In this document: positions 48,890-58,791 of the stretch, piece by piece
Layout: each line of letters begins with the position of its first letter
Numbering within the stretch: position 1 is the first letter of the stretch
Assembly: GCF_030704535.1 (NCBI RefSeq)
Contig: NC_081808.1
Span: 20,324,501-20,388,500 of the forward strand
DNA length: 64,000 bases
Reading direction: 5' to 3'
DNA from: Vitis vinifera
Lineage: Eukaryota; Streptophyta; Magnoliopsida; Vitales; Vitaceae
Made by a program: the position numbers and the translations under genes
The notes under the pieces: model-generated
The model's input: the letters and a program-made list of their open reading frames with translations, nothing else
Told to the model about the DNA's origin: nothing
The model's database searches: none

Positions 48890-51318
48890 TCAGGGAGCAG
48901 GTTTCTCATGGAGCTTCTTTTCTTCACTTGGAGGAATTGAAGGGGTATCTCGCTTTATACCGTTCTTCTTCATGCAGCAGCGATACCCAAATATAAATGT
49001 ATCATCCACTTGTTTCTGGTAATCCGCTGCAAGTTCCTCCCTTTCCACAGCAAACTCCCGTTCAAGTTCCTCTTTTTGCACATCCAGACGCAGCTGCAAG
49101 TCTTCCTTCTGTTTCTTTTCATTCAAAACTTCTGTCCGGAGTCGACTCAATTCATCCCTTAGCCGGGCTGCCTCACCCTCCGCCTCATGAAGGCGGCCCG
49201 CAATTGATTCTTCTCGACCCTTTGCCTCAGCCAACTCCACCCGGAGGGCTTCATTTTCCTCTCGCATGGTGGATAGACTGGCCTCAGCCTCCTCCATTCT
49301 CAGACGCAGTTGATTTTCAATCTCTTGGTGCCGAGAGGAGAAGGTCCTCATATAGTCTGCAGTCTGCAGCAGCTGAGTAAAAAGAGCGTGTTGTTGAGAC
49401 ATGCTGCGGAGGCCCCTCACCAGCTAACACACAAACAAGAAAAGCAAAAATATAAATCATACTACAACAAACACATCAGTGCAACAAAAAGTCAAAAAGC
49501 AAAAACACAAGACAACGGTGTACCGTTTCTATCATATCAAACATCTTAGCAGAGGGCTTGATGGCTTTCCAGTCAGGAGTAATCTGCTTTAACTTAGCTT
49601 CCAACTCCGCGTAGCTGAAAGGGCTAGCGGGAGCGGCATCATCAGCAGATTCCTCCTCGGATGAGGAAGGAGAGGGTAGCTCGTGTCCCGGAATCGGAGC
49701 CCCCATATTTTCGTCCGGGCACATAGGTCCGGATGCATCCTCAGCCGGAATTATTGCCGGAGCGGCTGAGGTCTCAGTAGCCATCTCCACCTCGCCTCCA
49801 TCCGGATGAGCGTCATGGGCAGAAGCGCAGCTAATTTCAATCTCTTGCTGCCGCTCTTGAAGCCGCTCAAAGAGTCCGGACTGTAGATCGCGCGTCAAAC
49901 GCAGCTTCTTGAGGGGAGACCCTTTCACCAGGACTATAGCCAGGCGATCCGGGTCGTCGGAAGGCTGACTTTGGCTTTCTGCTCCCGCTTCCTCCAACGG
50001 GGCCGTTTCAGCTGCATCAGCATCCGGATTAAGGTTGCCCGGACGGTTGATGGATGCAGCTTCCTCAGCCACGTTAGCCAGACGCGCAGCTGCGACCAAG
50101 GAAGGACCTGAGTGATTCAACCCCGACATGCGTCCGGGGCCGCTTGAGATAGAGTGCGGAGCAGCATTTACTGGCTCCTCTATCATTACTTCCCCCTCAT
50201 AGGTAGTTTGGGGAGGAGGGAACTCCTTGGGAGGAGTGGGTTCCTTCACATCCTTCCCATGCTTCTTCACTAGCTTCCCCCTCTTGCCTGGAATTTTCTT
50301 TGAAGGAGGGTCCGGCCCCCCCTTCTGTCCGGGAGCCTTCCGGATAGTGCCTTCAGTTTTTTTCTGATCTCTATCCTCCAGGAGCTTTCGTCGTCTTTCA
50401 GCGTCAGCCTCTTTAGCTTCCTGATAGAGGGGAAGCTCCTTCACTGTATAATGCTCCCCAGACACTATCTCATCCTTTGCCAGTTTCTTAGGAAGAATAT
50501 TGATAACATATTCCTGGGGCTCCCGGATGACCTCTGTCAAATTCCGCGCGGAAAGCAATGTTTTGTAGGCCCTCTCCTTGGGGTCTATTTCAAATAATTT
50601 GCAGACGCAGGCAAAGGACGCCTTTTCCACCCAATCCACAAGGTGGCCCCTCAATTCCAAACCTGCATTGTCAGCAACAAAAGGTGAGAATTCTGTCCGG
50701 AAAAATCAGAAAAAATCAGCAAAGCAAAATCCGGATAAAAAATCGCAAAACAAGATTACCCGGAATTTTTAAGCTATAATTCGGAGAAAAAAGCCTCGAC
50801 GGATGCTGCGATAGCCCCGCCCATCCACCCCAGACTGCCACCAGCCCCTTCGCCCCTCCCTTTGTCGAATCTGGCAGTTCTGTCACCATTTGAAGGGAGG
50901 GCAGGTGAGCGGACACACTGAAGATATCATTCTTTGCTTTCTTCAGGGAATAGACAAAGAACAATTCCAGTAGCGTAAGGTCGAGGCTGTACAGCATGTT
51001 GATAATGCTGCATCCCATCAGCACCCGGACAAGGTTGGGATGAATGAAGATGGGTGGAATCTGAGAGAAGTGGAGGAATTCCTTGAACAAGGCTGGCAGA
51101 GGGAACCGGAGCCCCGCGTTGAATTGTTCCTTTGTGAAGAGGATAGCGTTTTTTCCACCTTTCTCAGTAGGCATAGCCGCCTCCTCGTTCACTAGGTCTA
51201 TCAATACGTCATGGGGGATGTGGAATCGCTCCCGGAACTCCTTCGCATTTAGTTTATCTATCGCCTTTTCGCCAGCCTCGCTGACCCGGACAGACGAAAC
51301 AGTCTTTTTTGGAGCCAT
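48890..51318 (-). CDS. Spliced antisense ORF (aORF) carried by the Gypsy element
   Basis: Three exons on the strand opposite gag-pol: 51318-50760, 50662-49524 and 49423-48890. They join in frame across 97- and 100-bp GT-AG introns (CGG|GTAATC...TGCAG; ACG|GTACAC...TTAG) to give 743 residues. Exon 1 encodes the 'putative gypsy-type transposon' (transposase_28-like) domain, about 25-200, including FHIPHDVLIDL, NAGLRFPLPALFKEFLHFSQ and HPNLVRVLMG. Exon 2 is a low-complexity Lys/Pro/Glu/Ser-rich region. Exon 3 is a long coiled-coil (EEAEASLSTMREENEALRVE and onwards). A TATA box 470 bp upstream and a poly(A) signal complete the unit. Such aORFs occur in Tat-lineage Gypsy elements; function is unknown, possibly nuclear or regulatory. 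No stop or frameshift, unlike pol. Confidence 0.85.
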
Positions 51319-52010
51319 TTCTTACCACAAAGCCAAAGCAAAATCTACACGCAAAAACAATGCAAACGGTTCAGACCAAGCAATCAGAAAATACACAAAC
51401 CCTAACTCAAAGCCGTCAGAAAAACCCCTCAAAAACCCCTCCAAACAACAACAAAGTACCAACATTCAACAACAATTGCAAACGACTCGTCCAAAACAAT
51501 GCCCAAGCAAGCCAGAAAACAAGTGTAAAGAACCAGCAAACGCAACCAAAGGAACGGCAGTAGCAAAGAGATACGTACCAAATACAGCACCGAAGAAGAA
51601 GAACGGGTACCGCCTTGATACAAAATCACCAGCAGCAAACCAACAAAGTCGCGATACAAAAGCACTGGTACAAAAGAGCTTTCGGAGTTTTTTTTCTCAG
51701 AAAAGCAAAGGGCGTAGAAAAAGCAGTAAGAAGAAAGACTCTCAAGAGAATGCAGTAGGAAAAAATACAAAAAGAGGTACAGTACCCTATTTATAGCAGG
51801 ACAGCCCCTCGGAAAGCCAAACCAACAGCCATGTTATCATTGAAACGACATATTGTCTGGGGATACGCAGGGTCGGCGGCTCGTCATAAATGCCTTTTTG
51901 GCTTCCGCACCCCCACTCGCCACGTGGCCCAGTCAGACGAAGGGACTTCTTCAGTTTTCAAAAGCCAGTTATTTTTAACCCGCCCATTTTTTAGGCAAAA
52001 TAGGCAAGTT
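51319..52010. other. Antisense-gene upstream region within the Gypsy element
   Basis: Non-coding DNA between the aORF start and the polypurine tract. It is A-rich on the + strand, and open frames here are unsupported shadows. It holds the aORF promoter. Confidence 0.6.
51787..51795 (-). promoter_or_regulatory. TATA box of the antisense gene
   Basis: On the - strand TATAAATAG, a consensus plant TATA box, 470 bp before the aORF ATG at 51318. It lies outside the LTR, so the gene appears to have its own promoter. Confidence 0.65.
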
Positions 52011-52021
52011 AAAAAGGGGGG
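52011..52021 (+). other. Polypurine tract of the Gypsy element
   Basis: AAAAAGGGGGG, three bases before the 3' LTR start TGTAGGG. Confidence 0.9.
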
Positions 52022-52024
52022 CAA

Positions 52025-52830
52025 TGTAGGGACCCCTCCCCTTGGGAAACACGTGGCACGCAGCTCATAGTGACGCGTGGCACGTGTTATCAGCCGGACC
52101 ATCATCATCCGGATTCCCCTAAGGATATGCATGGTGCAGTTATCCTATCCGGACCGCTTCAAGGAAAGGCAAACGACGTTTCATCTTCTCCTATCCAAGG
52201 AAGAGCAAACGACGCTGGCAGAGCGTACACATCCGGATAGCCTCCACAACACATCCGGATAATCAGCATGAGCCATCCGGATATAAATCTTCTAGATGGT
52301 CAATTAAAGTAAAGCGAGTCTTACACGCAATCACAACAAGCAGCCATGGCCCACATCCCATCACCTGCAGAATGAGAAGACAAGAGGAAGTGACAGCAAG
52401 TCACTTCCCACGATCATTCTGCATAATCGCTTCCCACGATCTCTGACGGCCGCATCACCTACCATAGTCTCTGACAGCCATTCGTAGGATGATAGTGCTC
52501 CTACTAACACCTATTGTCATCATCACAACAGAAAAGATCTCCTCACCATTAATGAGAGGAACAGTACCCCTGAAGCTGGATATATATACCTTCGCACGAA
52601 GAAGAAAGGGGATCTCCTGGTAACCTCTTGATACCTAGAAAAAAGGCCAACTGATTTATATATCTCTTTCTCACCATGGCTAATAAAACCATCGGAGGGT
52701 GCGTCCGGACACCCTGTCCGGATGCCTTTTGCAGGTGCAACCACTGAATCAAGAACCCCTTGTGTGTTGAGAATCACGTGTCCATCCATATAGCAGCAAC
52801 GTGGACCATCGGATACGCGAGGCGACAACA
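52025..52830 (+). repeat. 3' LTR of the Gypsy element
   Basis: 806 bp, identical to the 5' LTR except for two substitutions seen by eye. Confidence 0.95.
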
Positions 52831-53130
52831 GGTGTGTGACACATTGTTCTAGAGTAATATCTCCTTGGCATATATATAGTCTCACTTTGTCACATATGTG
52901 GAAGTTTAGGTTTCTGATGTTCATCACAACATATACATGGGTCCTTTGATGGTAATGATCAAATAGTGACCTAAAAAAATCGAAGTGCTAGATATAAGTT
53001 TTCTGTAGAGACATGCAACATAATGTACTTTTTTACACTCACTATGTGTTCAATATGCATTTTTTGACTTCAACAAATTTTATAAATAAAAAAAATTACA
53101 TGTATCATGGAAAATATTACAAGTATTTTT

Positions 53131-53769
53131 CAATTACTTTTTTCAAGTAAAATATAATTTAAATAACAATTTCTCATAACAATTACTTCTCTTAAAATTT
53201 TGGTTAATTAAATACACTTAATTCTCATTGATTTAAAATTTTATTAATATTTCATCTATTTGATTCATTTATTATTTTCACCCGCTTCCTCTATCTCTCA
53301 AAAAGGGAAATGTTTGATGAAATTTAAAACCAATAAGGATCAATTATATTCGTCTAAAATTTGACTGGATGCGAGTGAAATTAACCATTTATTTAAATTA
53401 CTTTACAAATAATATTTATAAAAAACTTTAATTATATATAATATCTATTATATAAACAACTATGTATTAATATATCTAACATAAATTATGAGAATACCAC
53501 AATTATGTAGAATTAGAAAGCAACAATTTGATATCATTAACCAAGTAATATTATCAAAATTTAAGATTCAGTTATTAGTTAAAAAATTAATTTACTATTA
53601 TGCATTTTAAATATATTAAATAAAATTACTATAAAAAAAAAAGTGTTACATAGGAAAGCTGTCAATAATCAAATTTTTTATTTTGATACTAATATGTTAT
53701 AATTAGCTTAAATATTTTATATAACTGAAAATTAAAATAAAAAAATAAAATTTCAAAATCATTTTCTTT
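53131..53769. other. AT-rich spacer
   Basis: Highly AT-rich with no coding frame or recognised element ends. Confidence 0.55.
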
Positions 53770-54795
53770 TTTAATTTGGAAAAGTGGGATTTGATTCACT
53801 AATATAAAAATATATGAAGAAAATAATTCTAAATTTTTTAAATTAATATTATCTTCATCTATTTAAAAATAATTTGAAATTCACACACTTTTTAATGAGT
53901 CATCCAATTATTCCCAAAAATGTCTTTTTACTTGTCATGTCATCCAAATCAATTGACAATTAAACTCTTCCGTCTAAATATTTCCCTTACTTTTAAATAT
54001 TTTTTTATTATTATTATTATTTTATTTGGGAATTTTTTTTCTTTAGAAACATTATAAAGTAAGAATTTGAAGAAAAAAAAAGTTTATTCTAATAGTAATA
54101 AGTTAAAAATAAATTCATATTCTTGATAATAAATAAACCAATAATAAATTTATATTTATTATATAATATTAATAATTGTTTGATATAATAGAGAATAAAA
54201 TTTGTTGTAAGAGTTTTTTAGATATAAAATGTTTTACAATATGATTATACTTTGATATATAGTATAAAAATAAATAGATAAATATTTATATTAAATAAAT
54301 TAATCATAATTAAAATAATTATATTTTATTAAATTTATTATTTATTATTTAATAAACAACCTTAATACTTTTTGAATTGGTAATTAATTATGAGTAAATA
54401 GGATTTGTTTTTAAAATTTTAGGAAATAAAAAAATATTAATCCTATTTAAATAGGATTTTTTTTGTATAATATTTCCTAAACTTTTAGGAAATTAAAATA
54501 AGAATCATGCGAAGGTGTTTGTTTTTAAAGAAAAAAGAATTTAAAATAATAAAATATCTAAAAGAAATGGAAACATCTATACCGAGTCTAATTGTCCATT
54601 GATTTGAATAACATGACAAGTAAAAGGGTATTTTTGGGAATAATTGGATTATTCATTAAAAATTGAATATATTTCAAATTATTTTTAAATAAATGAAGAT
54701 AATACTGATTTAAGATATTTGAAATTCTTTTTTTATATATTTTTATATTAATGAATCAAATCTCACTTTTTTTTTTAATTTATCCAAATGTGTAA
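53770..54795. mobile_element. Foldback element with ~200-bp inverted repeats
   Basis: The left arm (about 53770-53974) and right arm (about 54578-54795) are inverted repeats at high similarity. Shared blocks include GATTTGATTCA.TAATATAAAA, ATTATCTTCAT.TATTTAAAAATAA, CCAATTATTCCCAAAAAT and TTTTACTTGTCATGT. A spacer of about 600 bp is almost pure A/T with no coding sequence. Long arms with little interior suggest a MULE-like or foldback non-autonomous transposon. The outer ends and target-site duplication are not resolved. Confidence 0.6.
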
Positions 54796-55286
54796 AAATA
54801 TATTTTTTTAAATTGTATATTTTAAAATATAGGTGAATTAAAAAGATAATTGTGGATAAAAATAAATAAAAATATACATGAATTAAAACTATAATAATGA
54901 ATAAAAAATTAAAATGATAAAATATGGATGAGTATAAATTAAAAAAATAAATATACAGGGAGTTAAAATATTTTTTTTAGAAAAAAAAAAAAAATGTTTT
55001 GTCGTCTCAAGGCTCCGGAGTCAACTCCATCAAAGGCAGCCATGGAAGAGAAAAGAAAATAAAGAGGTTATATCCACGTATACATAACTGGGAGATATTG
55101 GATTGGGAGTTACATGTAGGATCCAATTTATACATGGTTTTTAAATAATAATAATAATAATAATATTTTGTTCCAAAACTCAAACCAAATCCTACTCTCC
55201 GTGCTTGGTAAGAAAGAATAATGTGACATGGGACCCGGTTGCACCCCTGAGTGTCTTGTCCCTCCTGTAAAATTTAAAAACTGATC
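54796..55286. other. Upstream region of AAA-ATPase D
   Basis: AT-rich until about 55000, then balanced DNA. TTTATACATG near 55127 could act as a TATA element about 155 bp before the ATG, but this is weak. Confidence 0.4.
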
Positions 55287-56864
55287 ATGGTTGATGGAGC
55301 CAACACACAAGCTTGCAAGAGAGTTCCAATGGAAACCATAGCTGCTTCTTTCTCAGCAATGCCTGAAATTGCAACCAAATTATTCTCATTCTATGCCTCT
55401 CTCCAGGCCTTCATAGTGTTGATCAGAACCATGATCAACGAGCTCATCCCTGACAAGATCCGAACTAATGTTCTCTCTAAGCTTCAAACCTACTGGTTCG
55501 CTCCTCCTTTCTCTCAGCTCACTCTCCTCATCGAAGAGGACCATGGGATGACGCCCAACGAAATCTACGATGCTACCCAGGCCTATCTCGACACCAAGAT
55601 CCCACCTTTCATTGAACGCCTTAAAGTTGGGAAAACCCCAAGGGACAACAATCTCAACGTTACAATCGCAGAGGGCCAAGTGGTTCCCGATTCCTTCGAA
55701 AACATCAAGCTCAAGTGGGTGCTCGGTACAAAGCGTGACGACGATGGATTCGACAGCACATTCGAGCTTAGCTTCGACAAGAAATACAAAGAAATTGTGC
55801 TCCAGTCTTACTTGCCTCACATAATGGCCAGGGCCAATGACCTTAAAGTAACAGACAAGGTACTCAAACTTTATAGCCGTAGCCATACACAACGTGGTGG
55901 AGACGATTCCTACGACTACACTGGAGACTGGGGATTCATCACTCTGAAGCATCCGGCCACGTTTGACACTATGGCGATGGATCCGGAACTAAAGAAGGCG
56001 ATAATTGATGATTTGAATAGGTTTGTTGCGAGGAAGGAGTATTATAAGAGGGTTGGAAAGCCTTGGAAGCGTGGATACTTATTGTACGGTCCTCCAGGCA
56101 CGGGGAAATCAAGCTTGATTGCAGCCATGGCCAATTATCTCAAGTTTGACATCTACCATGTGGAGCTCAATAGCATTCGCTCCGATAACGAACTCAAGCA
56201 GATATTGGTGTCAACTACTAGTAAATCCATGATAGTGATCGAGGATATTGATTGTAATGCGGAGACTCGAGATCGTGGAGACTTTTTGGACCTATATGAG
56301 CCCACCATAGCTAAGGTAGTACTTCAACTGATCATCATCATCATCATCATCATCATTATCATTATCATCATTTGGTAAAATAAATCATGGTTTTTAATGG
56401 TTCTAACTTCTAACTATGTTATTTCTTCGTTATTCATGAAGCTGACACTATCGGGCATACTAAATTTCACTGATGGGTTATGGTCAAGTTGCGGAGAGCA
56501 GCGAATCATTGTGTTTACCACAAACCACAAGGATCGACTTGCTCCTGCTCTGCTGCGTCCTGGTCGCATGGATATGCATATCTACATGTCTTATTGTACT
56601 TACGATGGTTTTAAGACCTTAGCTTCCAATTACCTTGGTGTTACTGACCATCCACTCTTTGGGGAGATCGAAACCCTCCTTAAAAATACGGAGGTTAGTC
56701 CGGCAGAAATTGGGGAGGAGTTAATGAGGAGCGATGATGCTGATGTTGCGCTTGGAGGACTTGTTGAATTCATCAACCGGAAAAAGATCGAAGGCAATAG
56801 AATGGAGGGAAGAGAAAACGATGATGAACATGAAGTCAGCGGTGAAGGGAGCGGTGAAGAATAA
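55287..56864 (+). CDS. AAA-ATPase D (AATP1/HSR4-like, BCS1-type)
   Basis: Two exons, 55287-56315 and 56442-56864, separated by a 126-bp intron (AAG|GTAGTA...ATGAAG|CTG) containing ATC repeats. They encode 483 residues, or 469 if the second ATG at 55329 is used; the sequence does not decide. Layout matches gene A: N-terminal hydrophobic stretch, AAA-associated domain (about 45-140), FELSFDKKYKEIVLQSYLPH, Walker A GPPGTGKSS at 268-276, Walker B MIVIEDIDC at 315-323, sensor-1 FTTNHKDRL and RPGRMDMH in exon 2, and a short acidic tail. All catalytic motifs are intact. Likely a membrane-anchored, stress-responsive ATPase of mitochondria or ER, substrate unknown. With gene A it is one of two apparently functional cluster members; the pseudogenes and two retroelements lie between them. 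Confidence 0.9.
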
Positions 56865-58791
56865 TGCTGTATATAATAATTTAAAATGCAACCAGTTTAC
56901 ATTGATTAGTGATTACTCACGCAGGGTTTGAATATTGAAGACTGTTTTCCTTTCAGTGCCTCTTGAACCGTTCGCCAGGGCCCATCATATGCCCACTGGC
57001 CTGACCCAAGAATAGAAACAAGCGGGCTCTAAAAGGACCTGGCCATCACCTACTTATCATGGTGCAGGATTGGACCCAGCGCCTAGCGTACACTGCACTC
57101 GTAACGTTGGGTCCAATTGCTGCACAATCCTTCTTCTGCTAATTTTAGCAAACCCATTATAGATATAAAATCTTAAGAGGAAAACAAGTCCAAATCTTTA
57201 ATCTTTTGTAGCTTGCATCACATTCATTTCTTGATAATACATTTTGGACTGGGGTATTTTAAATTTTTTTACACTTAATGTTGAATGTAATTTGCCTTTA
57301 GATTTTTAATTTTTTTTGTCTACTTATTATTTATTTTTTAAAATTATTTTATTGAATAAAAATAATCAAAATATTTGATTTTCTACTAAATACTAAAAAT
57401 AATATTTTTTAAATAATTTAAACATAATCTCAACACAACCTTCACTTTATTAATGCTTAATATTTAATAGAAATAAATAATAAATAACAAATAACTTAAT
57501 ACTTAATAATATTTAGAATTAAGTTAAATTAAGTTTTATTTAAATTCAAATTAAAAAAAATAAGATTTAAAAGTGTTAGTTAATTTTTTATTTTTTTTTC
57601 AAATTTAAGATTTTTGCAAATATAGATTTTTTTTTTTCTCAATAAATGTATATGTAGCTGTAGGATAAATGACTAACCTCCTTATTCATAATTTGGACAG
57701 AGTGAGAATGTGAAAGTAGGCATGTAAACAGATTGGGTCAGGATGGGTCCTCCTGTCCCTGTTCCAACTTCCAACTACCACGGAATAGAAAAAAGTGAGG
57801 ATCCTTTCTGTTCCGCGCCCGACCTTCAGAAATGGGTCGACTTGACCTTTCTAAGCCAATCCAAACAAGCCTTCCAACTAGGTCCAACTGAATGGATCAC
57901 AACTATGGATAACTCCTAGAGACGGGGGAATAGGTATTTTTAAAATCAATTTGAGATGGTACTTTTGTGAGTCCTATCTATCAATCTTACCATCAAGTAA
58001 GTCTAATGTGCTAACACTACTCTCTCAATAAAATCATCAATATAATTCACATGCAAATGAATCAACACTTCTAACCAAGATATACGAGGTATTTGGGCCA
58101 TTTAAAACAAATTTTCTCATGTCCATTAACATCAAAACCAAGTCAAAAATTATTTCACACTATTCTAAATATTAAGTGTGATTCAATTTTAATTCATTAC
58201 ATTAATCAGTCGATATATTAAATCAATGAAAGTTTCATAAGTTAAAATAAATAAATAAAAAGATGAGATAAAGGTAAAAAGTCAATAACATCGAGATGAA
58301 AACTTCCTCAAAGAGAAAAAATCATGGGCATACAAGTAACCAAAAGCATCCATTGTGAAGAAAAATAATTAAATATAAGGATTTACCTAATCCAAACCTT
58401 AAATTCTTTACCAAACTACTTGTCTCAAACATGGGCATACTTCAGATAATATGTTTCTTCTTCCGAAGTATATTTAGAATCTACATCAAGTTTGATCTTG
58501 ACCTCTTTTTGCATGTATAAAAGAAGAAATTTAAGTTTTACTCCAAAGATAATGATAAATACAAGAGTTGGGGTGAAATTTATACTAAATCAACTCATTT
58601 TGGAAGAATTTTTTTTCATTCAAAAGATGATTTTTAATTCAAGACCCATAAAAATTTCTTTCAAACCAAACAACTCTAAAATAGTTAAAGCACTTGAAGC
58701 TTAAGGGAGGCCACCTAACTCTCAAAGTTGTATTTCCTCATTTGAGAAATGGTTTAAATTCTAGGGTTTTGAAACCCATCAAATAGTTAAG
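56865..58791. other. Intergenic downstream of AAA-ATPase D
   Basis: Probable 3' UTR, then a hairpin at 57062-57125, then AT-rich DNA. An open frame at 58492-58704 has no recognisable features. No gene supported. Confidence 0.55.
57062..57125. other. 64-nt imperfect hairpin with ~21-nt arms
   Basis: The left arm GTGCAGGATTGGACCCAGCG (57062-57081) pairs with the right arm 57105-57125, whose reverse complement is GTGCAG-CAATTGGACCCAACG. There are about two mismatches and one bulge, with a loop of about 23 nt. It lies about 200 nt past the stop of AAA-ATPase D. Arm length would suit a small-RNA duplex, but the foldback could equally be a tiny MITE or a chance palindrome. Confidence 0.45.

Larger units (their letters stand above)
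42340..52830 (+). mobile_element. Gypsy (Ty3) LTR retrotransposon, Tat-like, Gret1-like layout, 10.5 kb
   Basis: A 10,491-bp element: 5' LTR 42340-43145, PBS from 43147, gag-pro 43203-45488, pol to 48752, a spliced antisense gene 51318-48890, polypurine tract 52011-52021, 3' LTR 52025-52830. The TSD is GGTGT. Both LTRs are exactly 806 bp and by eye differ at two sites, so insertion is recent. The order PR-RT-RH-IN defines Ty3/Gypsy, and the antisense gene between pol and the 3' LTR is known from the Tat lineage. Length and layout recall grapevine Gret1 (about 10.4 kb, about 0.8-kb LTRs); identity to Gret1 is not claimed. RNase H lesions make this copy defective. Confidence 0.95.
41950..53130. 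mobile_element. Decayed transposable element, copy 2, split by the Gypsy insertion
   Basis: The left part (about 41950-42334) is a degenerate Pro/Ser/Thr-rich tract resembling 18400-18914 and 20390-20640. The right part (52836-53130) matches the tail of copy 1 at about 20680-20960, including the TAATGTACTTTTTT phrase. The Gypsy element 42340-52830 lies between them with a 5-bp duplication of the target. The left boundary is approximate. Confidence 0.5.

Noticed and set aside
51083-51796. 237-codon Lys/Asn/Gln-rich frame on the + strand within the Gypsy element
   Set aside because: It is the reverse of aORF exon 1 and its A-rich upstream region, where the spliced - strand gene has domain, splice and promoter support.
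42331-52835. Possibility that the two 806-bp repeats are a segmental duplication
   Set aside because: PBS, PPT, gag-pol between them and a 5-bp TSD outside show they are LTRs.
55386-55952. 188-codon frame on the - strand
   Set aside because: It is a shadow of AAA-ATPase D exon 1; similar shadows occur opposite gene A (27077-27622) and opposite pseudogene C.
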